The notes under the pieces are model-generated. The model was not told the DNA's origin and ran no database searches. It was given only the letters and a program-made list of their open reading frames with translations. From NCBI RefSeq assembly GCF_001942255.1, contig NZ_MKKC01000142.1, positions 1-64,000 of the forward strand: 64,000 nt of DNA, given 5' to 3'. The position numbers and the translations under genes were made by a program. Below, one piece after another: positions 25,908-33,608 of this stretch. The DNA is from Nocardiopsis sp. CNR-923. Lineage in GTDB: Bacteria; Actinomycetota; Actinomycetes; Streptosporangiales; Streptosporangiaceae. The number at the start of each line of letters is the position of its first letter. The stretch's first letter is position 1.

Positions 25908-28364
25908 ATGCAGGCCAACGAAACCACCTTCCGAAACATGGTCGAAGGAACCAAGCAGTTCCAGGTGCCGCTGTACCAACGCCCCTACTCCTGGGGCAGG
26001 GAGGAACTGGAGCGGCTCTGGGGCGACCTCACCGAACAGGTCGACCGCGACGAGGAGGCGCGCCCGCCCCGGTCCGCCGGGCACTTCCTGGGCTCGGTCG
26101 TGCTCGCGCCCGGGTCGTCCTCGGCGAGCACGCTGACCCGTTGGCTGGTCATCGACGGACAACAGCGGCTCACCTCCCTGTCCATCGCGCTCGCAGCCAT
26201 CCGCGACCGGCTGCGTGAGGTGGAGGTGCTGGAGGAGGGTGACCCCAGCGGCGCGGACCGGATCGATGACGTCTACCTGGTGAACAAGTACAACAAGGGA
26301 CCTGACAAGTACCGGATCGCGCCGACCCAGGCCGACCGGTCCGCCTTCGCGGCCGTCGTCAACGGGCACCCCGAAGCGGGCGGTGACGACAGGGTCGGGT
26401 TCGCCTACAACTACTTCTCCCGCCAGGTCAGGCACTACACCGAGGAGGATCTCCTCCGGATCGAGGAGATCATCGGCCACCGGCTCAGCCTGGTGGACAT
26501 CCAGGCAGAGGCGGGCGACAACGTCTTCCGGATCTTCGAGTCCCTGAACAACACCGGCAAGGGACTCAGCCAGACCGACCTGTTGCGCAACTACGTCTTC
26601 ATGCTCCTGCCCGATACCGGACAGGAGGTGTACGACGAGGTCTGGTTGCCGATGCAGGACGAACTGGGTCCGGAGACACTGGAGACCCTGGCCTGGCTGG
26701 ATCTGGTACTGCGTGGGGACGAGCGGGCGAAACAGAGCGAGGTCTACCACGGGCAGAAGGAACGCCTGGAGAAAGTGTCCCACGCCGGTGGTGAGAGGGC
26801 CCTGCGCGGCGAGGTCGAACACCTGTGGCGTCTGGGGCAGCTGCTGCAGCGCGTACTCGACCCCGTCTTCGAAAGCGACCCGGATCTGGCCGAGGTCCTG
26901 ACCCGCCTCGAATCCTGGGGTAACAAGATCTACCGACCGCTGGCGCTGCACCTGATGGTGCTACGCGACCAGGGGCACACCGACACCGACGAGCTGATCC
27001 GCGCACTGGGGTATGTGGAGAGTTTCCTGGTCCGACGGATGATCGCCGGTGTGCCGACCCAGGGGCTCAACAGGATCTTCATGTCCTCACCGAAGGAGAT
27101 CCAGCCGGGCGGCTCGGTCGCGGACTCCGTGCACCGGTACCTGTCGGATCCGCGTCGGCGCTGGCCGTCCGACAAGGCGCTGCGCGAGGCGGTGGCACAC
27201 CGCAATTTCTACTGGTCGGGTCAGGCCCTACAGCGCACCTTCGTACTGCGCAGGTTGGAGGAGGCCTTCGACTCCCCCGAGCCGGTGGACTTCGGCAAGG
27301 CCAAGGTAAGTATCGAACACGTCATGCCGCAGAGCATGACCGAGGAATGGTACGAGGTGCTGCGCAAGCAGACCGACCCGGACGAGACCGAGAACGAACT
27401 GCACGGACGTCTGCTGCACACTCTGGGCAACCTGACCCTGACCGCGCAGAACTCGAAGCTGTCCAACCACATGTTCGAGCGCAAGCAGAAGATCTTCCAG
27501 TCCAGCGGTCTGAGCATGAACCGCCAGATCGCCGATGCTCCCAGTTGGGGGAGGCCGGAGATCGAGGCACGTGCCGCCCTTCTCGCGGACCACGCCTGTG
27601 CTCTGTGGCCTTCCCCCGCCTCCTCCGGTACTCAGGCACCGGAGGAGATCGGTGAGGATCTCGCCCAGCAACTCGAACACGCGCTGGCGATGCTGGCGTC
27701 AGGCCGCTGGACCACGCACCGCGAACTCGCGGTACTCGTCGGGGCCAAGACGGCGACCGTGGCCCGGTATCTGAGTGCCCACCCGGGCACAGCCCACGAG
27801 GACCGGGTCTTCCCCGACACCAGGGCCGCAGAGGAGGCGGGATCAGGGCATGAGGGGTTCGTGCCGGCCGCCGCACTGGCTGAACTGGTCGGACTCGAGG
27901 TGGACGAGTTCGTCGAACGGGAACGACAGTTCCACTCACTGCTCCTGGAGAACCAGCGGCCCGTGGTCGTACGGGCGGCTCAGGCCCTGATCGACGAATG
28001 GAACGCCGCCGGTGGCGACCTGCTCTGGGGGAGCGGCGCCGACACCAGTTGTTTCCTCCTCACCTGGGACGAGAGCGTGAACGCCGACTGGCGATGGGCG
28101 CTCGTGCTCTACCCGTTGTCGGGACGCGCTGAGGTGGTCTTCCAGCACATGGCGCGCCGCCCTCCGTTCGACGATGTGGCTCTGCGGAGGGAGCTGCTGC
28201 ACAAGTTCAACGCGATCCCTGGAATCGACCTGCCCGAGGACTCACTGAACCGACGACCGAGTTTCCCGCTCGAAGTCCTCGTTGAGGATGGCAGGGAGCG
28301 AGTGCAGCAGGTGCTGTTGTGGTTCCGTGAGCGCTGCCAGGAGTGGCTGGACCAACAGATGTGA
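25908..28364 (+). CDS. DUF262/DUF1524 protein, GmrSD-type type IV restriction enzyme
   Basis: This is an 818-residue protein whose ATG has GGAGA just upstream, 38 bases after the UvrD stop, so an operon is likely. The N-terminal DUF262 (GmrS) domain has QFQVPLYQRPYSWG (about 16-29), LVIDGQQRLTSLS (about 80-93) and FESLNNTGKGLSQTDLLRN (about 209). The central DUF1524 (GmrD) HNH-type nuclease has SIEHVMPQ (about 468) and HTLGNLTLTAQNSKLSN (about 504). A segment near 584-625 (LASGRWTTHRELAVLVGAKT) resembles an alkyltransferase-like DNA-binding helix-turn-helix, and the last 160 residues form a further domain. The family cleaves modified phage DNA using nucleotides. The target modification here is unknown. 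Confidence 0.88.
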   Translation: MQANETTFRNMVEGTKQFQVPLYQRPYSWGREELERLWGDLTEQVDRDEEARPPRSAGHFLGSVVLAPGSSSASTLTRWLVIDGQQRLTSLSIALAAIRDRLREVEVLEEGDPSGADRIDDVYLVNKYNKGPDKYRIAPTQADRSAFAAVVNGHPEAGGDDRVGFAYNYFSRQVRHYTEEDLLRIEEIIGHRLSLVDIQAEAGDNVFRIFESLNNTGKGLSQTDLLRNYVFMLLPDTGQEVYDEVWLPMQDELGPETLETLAWLDLVLRGDERAKQSEVYHGQKERLEKVSHAGGERALRGEVEHLWRLGQLLQRVLDPVFESDPDLAEVLTRLESWGNKIYRPLALHLMVLRDQGHTDTDELIRALGYVESFLVRRMIAGVPTQGLNRIFMSSPKEIQPGGSVADSVHRYLSDPRRRWPSDKALREAVAHRNFYWSGQALQRTFVLRRLEEAFDSPEPVDFGKAKVSIEHVMPQSMTEEWYEVLRKQTDPDETENELHGRLLHTLGNLTLTAQNSKLSNHMFERKQKIFQSSGLSMNRQIADAPSWGRPEIEARAALLADHACALWPSPASSGTQAPEEIGEDLAQQLEHALAMLASGRWTTHRELAVLVGAKTATVARYLSAHPGTAHEDRVFPDTRAAEEAGSGHEGFVPAAALAELVGLEVDEFVERERQFHSLLLENQRPVVVRAAQALIDEWNAAGGDLLWGSGADTSCFLLTWDESVNADWRWALVLYPLSGRAEVVFQHMARRPPFDDVALRRELLHKFNAIPGIDLPEDSLNRRPSFPLEVLVEDGRERVQQVLLWFRERCQEWLDQQM

Positions 28365-28440
28365 CCCTGGCACAGGGTTCACTCGGTGCACCCGTGGGGG
28401 TGCACCGCAAGGGCCGAGGGCGTGCACCCTGAGGGTGCAC
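28361..28440. terminator. cluster of three short hairpins between convergent genes
   Basis: GTGACCCTG/CAGGGTTCAC overlaps the GmrSD-type stop (28361-28382). Next come GGTGCACCC/GGGTGCACC (28385-28406) and GTGCACCCT/AGGGTGCAC (28422-28440). The eight-base word GTGCACCC occurs repeatedly counting both strands. A bidirectional terminator is likely because the flanking genes converge. Confidence 0.6.
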
Positions 28441-28596
28441 ACTCCCCAGCGGAACGCGGGGCAACGCGACACAACCGGGGAACCGCCTCTCTGGGGTGCC
28501 CCGGTCAACACCACGGAACCCGCGCTGACGCCCTCCAGAGTCGACACGGTCGCCGTATACCGTAGTCCTGCGACGCCGACGGGCGCGGGTCAGCGG

Positions 28597-30069
28597 TCAG
28601 GTCGGACTCCGCAGGGCCGCGCGGGCGAACGACCTACCCCGGGCGGTTGGCGCGGTACCCCGACTGAACGATCCCTTGGACCACCCGCCCATGGTGTCCA
28701 GAACCGCCCACACCTCGTACATGGCATCCCAGGCGGCCGAGGAGTTCACCGACAGTCCGCCGTCGACCCGCCACCCCAGACCGGTCAGGACCGCGGCGAC
28801 CTCACTGGGCACGTCCCGGCTCCCGGCGGCCACCGCCAGCACCGCCACCAGGCATCCCAGCCGTTCGACCTCGGCCTTGGGCGTGGGCGGCATCCGCGCA
28901 GCCAGGTGGTCCCACAGCGCCCGGGGATCCTCGCGTGCCTCCTTGCCCACCTTGGTGAGCAGCAGCCGCCCCTTGTGCTTTCGCAGCAGCCCCGTCTTCT
29001 GGGCGGATTCGCGCAGATTCAGCACCGGCAGGGTCTGGACCTCCCGGTTGGCCATGCCGAGCCACCTCCCCGTCAGGTTCAGGGCCTCGGCGGCCTCCCG
29101 CACGCTCGCCGGGGGCAGATACCCAGCCCCGGTCAGCTTCACCCCGTCGTCGCCAATGTGGTCCAGCAGCCAGGTGTACGGGCCGACCGCCGCACGCACA
29201 ATGGCCGCGCTCGGCTCCTCCTCCGGGGTGGCCGCCGCGGCGGCCAGGGCCAGCAGGCGTCCCCGCACCCGCGGGTCACGTACGGAGGCCAGCAGTTCAC
29301 CGACCGGACCGGGCAGGTCGTCCGGAACCGGCCCGACCACCGCCGCCAAGGTCCGGTTGACCGCGTCCATATCGAACGGGACCGGAGCCCGCGCCGGGTC
29401 GGGGTCCATCCCGAAGACCTCCCGGTACTCGGCGAGCGCCTCGGCATGGTGCCGGTGCCCGGTGTCGGTGGCGGCGCTGAACAGTTCGTACCCGGACGGG
29501 CCTCCGCAGTCCTCGGGTGGGGCCGACCTGCTCCCGGCGGCGCACACCGCCCTCGGCCCGTCCTCCTTGCGGGGGACGACGGCTTGGAGGGTGAGCAGGT
29601 GCTCCCAGTCGTCGCCGAAGTCGTACAGGTAGAACAGCCGATCCCCGACCTCTGCCAGGACCTCGTCCAGACGCACCTGCTCCTCGGGGACGCCGGGTCT
29701 GCCCCCCTGCGCCTCGAACGGGCACAGGTAGAGCTCGGCATCGCGGCTGTAGTAGGAACCGCCGCTGGCGAACCCGTGCAGGTGGTAGTTCTCCCACCCG
29801 AACGCGGCCTGGAGGATCGCGTGCACCTCGTTGAGGAACAGGTCCGAGTCCAGCTCCAGCCTGCGCCACACCGGCGGCTTGGTGCCGGTGATCTCCACCC
29901 GCACCCGGTAGGTCATCGTCTCCTCCCGGCGGGGACGGCGCCGGGACGGTCGCGGGGACTCCTCGAACAGTCCGAACCCGAACGGGGAGCCGTCCCCGAT
30001 CCCGGAGGCGGCTGCGGCCCCCGGCAAGGCTTCGAATCCTTCGGGAAAGTCATCACGGTGATCACTCAT
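28597..30069 (-). CDS. plasmid pRiA4b ORF-3 family protein
   Basis: This is a 490-residue protein. The family domain occupies roughly residues 52-200: YRVRVEITGTKPPVWRRLEL, then ILQAAFGWENYHLHGF and FYLYDFGDDWEHLLTL. The remainder is helical and contains a winged-helix-like stretch near LRKHKGRLLLTKVGKEAREDP. The family is common on plasmids, chromosomes and mobile regions; its biochemical role is not known. The first 50 residues are low-complexity, so translation could start at the internal ATG of TMTYRVRVEI instead. It ends convergently against the GmrSD-type gene. Confidence 0.88.
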   Translation of the reverse strand: MSDHRDDFPEGFEALPGAAAASGIGDGSPFGFGLFEESPRPSRRRPRREETMTYRVRVEITGTKPPVWRRLELDSDLFLNEVHAILQAAFGWENYHLHGFASGGSYYSRDAELYLCPFEAQGGRPGVPEEQVRLDEVLAEVGDRLFYLYDFGDDWEHLLTLQAVVPRKEDGPRAVCAAGSRSAPPEDCGGPSGYELFSAATDTGHRHHAEALAEYREVFGMDPDPARAPVPFDMDAVNRTLAAVVGPVPDDLPGPVGELLASVRDPRVRGRLLALAAAAATPEEEPSAAIVRAAVGPYTWLLDHIGDDGVKLTGAGYLPPASVREAAEALNLTGRWLGMANREVQTLPVLNLRESAQKTGLLRKHKGRLLLTKVGKEAREDPRALWDHLAARMPPTPKAEVERLGCLVAVLAVAAGSRDVPSEVAAVLTGLGWRVDGGLSVNSSAAWDAMYEVWAVLDTMGGWSKGSFSRGTAPTARGRSFARAALRSPT

Positions 30070-30133
30070 AATGGCAAGCTACCGGCTGCCCGCGTCGGCG
30101 GCGGCGGCGGCGGGAAAGGGGTACCGGGATGTG

Positions 30134-31280
30134 TCATCGGCCAAGCCCCGCCTTGTCCATGCGGCGCTGGAGCCCGCTCTTGCGGCGGTGCCGCTCGCGC
30201 AGTTCCCGCAGCGGCCGGTCAAAGGCGACCTGCTCCCCCTCGCGTTCGGCCAGGGCGCACAGGTCAGCGAGCAGGGCCACGGCCCGGTCGTACTCGTCGG
30301 GGCGCGTGGTCGCGATGCGGTCCTCGACCTCCTGCCACGCCTGATCGCGCCGTCCGGCCAGGACGTCAAGGCGGGCGGCGCGGGCGGCGGACTCCTCCTC
30401 CCTGCGCAGCCTCTCCCGGTCGGCCTCCCTCACCGCCTCCTCTCGTTCCCTGCGGGCTCGGTACTCCCCGGCGGCGGCCCACAGCTCCCGCACGGTCCGA
30501 GAACCCTCGGCAACCGCCGGAGCACCGCGGCCGCTCTCCTGGAAGGCCTGGAGCATGCGCGCCCGTGCCCGGACGGCCTCCCCGTCTGCCACCAGTTCCA
30601 GCAGACGGTTCTTCTCCTTGGCGGGCCGTTCCTCGATCCACCGAGACATCTCCTTCCCCCGGTCGGCCCCGGTCGGCAGGGGCGGAGATGCCTGGGCGGC
30701 CACCGCGAGCAGGTCCGCGTCGATGCGCAGGAAGTCCGCGACCGCGTGCAGGGGAGCGCTCAGGTCCCCCAGCTGCCGGGAGCGGGGGTTCCACCTCCTC
30801 ATCATCGAGGTCGTCGTCGGCCTGCACCGACAGCAGCCACGCGAGATACAGCAGCCGTCGGTCGCCCCCGAGCAGTTCGGCCCGAGCCGGGGCGATCCCC
30901 GCCAAGCCCACCGGGAACTCGACGAACTCGACTCCCTCCTCGTCATCGAAGGTCAGGGAGATGACGGTCCGGCCGCCGCCGGTGGTGTAATGGGCTATGT
31001 CGGTGAGCAGGTAGGGCTCGATGTCATGAGGACGCAGGACCGCACTCGGCGCCGCAATCATGACCTGCCGGGTGCCCCACTCGGTGAAATGGGCGAACAC
31101 GTCGAAGTGGGTGCGCATGAGCCTGACCGGATCGCCGCGGAAGTCGCCCCAGTGGTACTCGTTGGTGAACGAGGTCGCGGTGATGCGCGCGCGGCTGGAC
31201 AGGGCCCGCAGTTCGGCGCGCTGCCCCTCGTCCAGCGGCCGGTCCAGGGCGAGGAAGTCGTAGTGCTGGTAGGCGCCCAT
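30134..31280 (-). CDS. conserved hypothetical protein, frame broken once
   Basis: ATG 31280 follows AAAGGAG. The N-terminal half (YQHYDFLALDRPL, ARITATSFTNEYHWGDFRGD, THFDVFAHFTEWGTRQVM) is a recurring actinobacterial protein type that I recall without a function. After residue about 165 the frame shifts; adding one base at about 30778-30788 joins EEVEPPLP to RQLGDLSAPLHAVADFLRID and a helical, highly charged C-terminus (READRERLRREEESAARAAR). The full length is about 381 residues. It lies immediately upstream of the pRiA4b ORF-3 gene in the same direction. Confidence 0.68.
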
Positions 31281-31303
31281 CGCAGGGCACTCCTTTCGTC
31301 GTA

Positions 31304-31477
31304 GCGGTACACGTGGTCGGCGAGCCGTTGCCGGGCGCGTCCCAGGGCGCGCTCCTCACTGCGGAGGGTCCACGCGGCCAGGCCGTCCCAGCCCGCGCCG
31401 TGTGTCACCTCCTTGAACCGGGCGAACGCCCCGCGCCCGCCCAACGCACTCTCCAGGCGCTCCCGCAGGGCGGCGGA
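31304..31477 (-). pseudogene. C-terminal remnant of a UPF0158 family protein
   Basis: The translation AALRERLESALGGRGAFARF, KEVTHGAGWDGLAAW and SEERALGRARQRLADHVY matches the C-terminal half of UPF0158 proteins (LxxRLxxALxGRGAFRRFKDVL type). The N-terminal half is missing and no in-frame stop follows; the frame runs into the next gene. A promoter-like element carrying a TetR operator sits directly upstream where the missing part would be, so a deletion may have joined unrelated pieces. Confidence 0.55.
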
Positions 31478-31517
31478 GGGCTCGGTCGTGAGGTGACCTG
31501 GCCCGCCGGACGACTCC

Positions 31518-31546
31518 AGTATAACGAACACGTTCGTTCCGAACAA
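31518..31546 (-). promoter_or_regulatory. promoter with embedded TetR-type operator
   Basis: Reading the minus strand, TTGTTC (31546-31541) and TATACT (31523-31518) are separated by exactly 17 bases. The spacer contains AACGAAC/GTTCGTT (31523-31538), a near-perfect palindrome matching the site upstream of the tetR gene. The promoter points away from tetR toward the UPF0158 remnant, so its natural target gene seems to be missing. Confidence 0.6.
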
Positions 31547-31655
31547 GTTCGCGACGGTCTCGGTCCACCAGGCGCACGGCGTGTGCACCACTGCGGAGCT
31601 GCCCCCGGCAACGGGCGGGCCGGGCGGCCGACGAGACGGCTTCAATCCTTCGATT

Positions 31656-32351
31656 TCAATCCTTCGCACCGGGGACGGGCGTGTGCGTGATGCCGTTGAC
31701 CAGAACGTCGAAACTCCAGCTCATGCGGTCGCCGGGTGAGCCGCTGACCAGAGCGGGCATGTGCGCCTTGATGGCTGGGTGGGCGGTCTCATCCACGGAC
31801 CGCAGGGCCCGGCTGGTGGCGTTCCAGTCGTCCTCGGCCATGGGGTCGTGTTCTTGCGTTGACTGCTCGGCGGCCGTGGAGGTGGCGTCCTGGAGTAGCT
31901 TGTCCACGCCCCAAGCGACCTGCTCGCGGGAGACTCCGCTGCGGGACAGCAGGTCCAGGACGCGCTCCACCAGCCGCAGGTAATTCTCGCCGCTGGGGCG
32001 CGCCACGAGAGCCGACCGGGCAAGCTGTGGGTGGTCGAACAGCACGGCGGTGTAGGAAGCCAGTACGGCGCGGAGCCGCTCGCGCCAGCTTTCCCCGGCG
32101 CTCCCGCCGGTCAGGTCGACCTCGCCCAGCAGGGCGTCCAGCACGGCCGCATGCAGTTCGGCGGTGTTGGCCACGTAGACGTACAGTGACGCCGGACCGG
32201 TGTCCAGCTCCTTGGCCAAGCGGCGCATAGTGACCTTCTCCAGGCCCTCGGCGCGCATGACCCGCACGGCGGTGTCCACGATCCACCGCCGTGAAAGGGC
32301 AGGCTTCGCCGCACGTTCCCGGCGGCTGATCGGCTCTCTTCTCGCAGTCAT
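31656..32351 (-). CDS. TetR/AcrR family regulator
   Basis: From ATG 32351 the protein has 231 residues. The N-terminal helix-turn-helix is ALSRRWIVDTAVRVMRAEGL, then KVTMRRLAKELDTGPASLYVYV. The ligand-binding half is typical of the TetR_C family (LARSALVARPSGENYLRLVE). Two near-identical operators, one at its own start and one beyond its stop, support autoregulation plus control of a downstream gene. It is independent of the NRPS cluster as far as can be seen. Confidence 0.9.
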   Translation of the reverse strand: MTARREPISRRERAAKPALSRRWIVDTAVRVMRAEGLEKVTMRRLAKELDTGPASLYVYVANTAELHAAVLDALLGEVDLTGGSAGESWRERLRAVLASYTAVLFDHPQLARSALVARPSGENYLRLVERVLDLLSRSGVSREQVAWGVDKLLQDATSTAAEQSTQEHDPMAEDDWNATSRALRSVDETAHPAIKAHMPALVSGSPGDRMSWSFDVLVNGITHTPVPGAKD

Positions 32352-32357
32352 ATCCCG

Positions 32358-32378
32358 ATCGTAACGAACATGTTCGCG
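32358..32378. promoter_or_regulatory. TetR autoregulatory operator
   Basis: AACGAAC (32363-32369) and GTTCGCG (32372-32378) form an imperfect palindrome 12 bases upstream of the tetR ATG, overlapping a minus-strand TACGAT that could be its -10 element. It matches the site at 31523-31538. Confidence 0.55.
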
Positions 32379-32648
32379 AATCGCTCGGGTGCGCGTCCCG
32401 AACCACCGCTGCCACCAGGCCATACGACGGCCAGTTCAGCCAAGGTACTGGCCGCGCTGCGTCTGCGAACGGATTCACGTCGGTCTGCGACCGGTTCTCC
32501 ATCTGGAGCAGCTGGTCGCCTACGGGCGCATCGACGAGGACACTCACGAGGCGGCATCAGCCGAACTCGACATCGCCGACAAGGGAATCGAAGAGGGGAC
32601 GCCGGAAAGCAGGAAGACCTCGCTACCGCTCCCGGCCGCCACCTGCGG

Positions 32649-33608
32649 TCAGGCCTCGCGTCTGCGGGGGATCCCCGAGCGGGACCTCACGGAGGTTTCC
32701 GGGGACTCCCCCTGCTCCTCCGGCATCAGCCGCGCGGCGAGGGAAGCTGCTCCGAGCATCTGGAGGTCCTTCGGGACCCAGGGCGAAAGCCCCGTTAACT
32801 CGTGGATCCTCCTGAGCCGGTAGTCCAGCGTGTTCGGGTGGATGTGTAACTGACGTGCGACATTGGAGCGCTCCCGACCGTGCTCGATGTAGGAGACCAG
32901 GGTCTCCAGGAGCGGCGCCCCGGTGGCCATGAGCGGGATCAGGCGGCTCGCGAGCAAGGCGGCCAGATCCGGAGAGCGCATCAACGCGATCTCCATCGGC
33001 ATGTCCTCCACCCGGTGGATCCCGGGCCCTTGCCCCAGGCGCTCGACCGCACCGATCACCATGGCCAGGTCGTCGACGGTCATCTCGATCTGACCACGTT
33101 CGGTCGTTGTACCCAGAGCGACGTTCCAGGTGCCGTCGGTGGAATCGATCCAGGAGGTGGCGCGCGCGATCACGTCCTGGGCCACCTCCTGGTGGGAGCC
33201 GTCAGTGATCGGGAGCAGGATGACCGTGTCCCATCCGTACAGGAAGGACAGCGCGGAATCCCGGTGGCTGGGCGGAACCAGAAGGCTCGTACCGAGGTGC
33301 CCGAAGGAGTACACCTTGCTGTGCGGACCGCTGAACAGGACGACCATGGCGTCGTGGTCGACGGCCGCGGGGGGAACACGCAGGACGGAGAAGACGGAGG
33401 AGAGGGTGCGCGCGGTTGGCGAGGATCCGTGTGGGGCTCGGGTCCGGGAGGCGGTGACGCTGAATGCGGAGGCGGTCATGTGATTCAAGGAGATGAGGCT
33501 CTCTGACGAGACCGGGTACGGTCGTGTTTCGTCCTCGTGAGGGGGTCTCCCCGTCGAGGCATGGAGGGGATCGTAGCCATACATGCGCATTGTGTCACCC
33601 ATGATCAT
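32649..33608 (-). CDS. PucR-type helix-turn-helix regulator, likely pathway regulator
   Basis: This is a 319-residue protein with ATG 33608 overlapping the NRPS1 stop (ATGA), so it is expressed with the biosynthetic operon. The C-terminal PucR helix-turn-helix is clear: LLETLVSYIEHGRERSNVAR, then QLHIHPNTLDYRLRRIHELT. The middle (VVLFSGPHSKVYSFGHLGTS and VALGTTTERGQIEMTVDDLA) resembles the GGDEF-like or GAF-like sensory region of CdaR/PucR proteins. A cluster-situated activator is the likely role; the ligand is unknown. Other starts within the first 50 residues are possible. Confidence 0.85.
   Translation of the reverse strand: MIMGDTMRMYGYDPLHASTGRPPHEDETRPYPVSSESLISLNHMTASAFSVTASRTRAPHGSSPTARTLSSVFSVLRVPPAAVDHDAMVVLFSGPHSKVYSFGHLGTSLLVPPSHRDSALSFLYGWDTVILLPITDGSHQEVAQDVIARATSWIDSTDGTWNVALGTTTERGQIEMTVDDLAMVIGAVERLGQGPGIHRVEDMPMEIALMRSPDLAALLASRLIPLMATGAPLLETLVSYIEHGRERSNVARQLHIHPNTLDYRLRRIHELTGLSPWVPKDLQMLGAASLAARLMPEEQGESPETSVRSRSGIPRRREA

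Noticed and set aside
1-28440. Integrase, attachment sites or transposase bounding the defence island
   Set aside because: No integrase or transposase gene and no convincing flanking direct repeat was found in the window; the small protein at 110 alone is not enough.
32424-32648. A possible gene fragment reading EQLVAYGRIDEDTHEAASAEL on the plus strand
   Set aside because: It is short, lacks a start with ribosome binding site, runs into the antisense of the PucR-type gene, and I cannot match it to a family.
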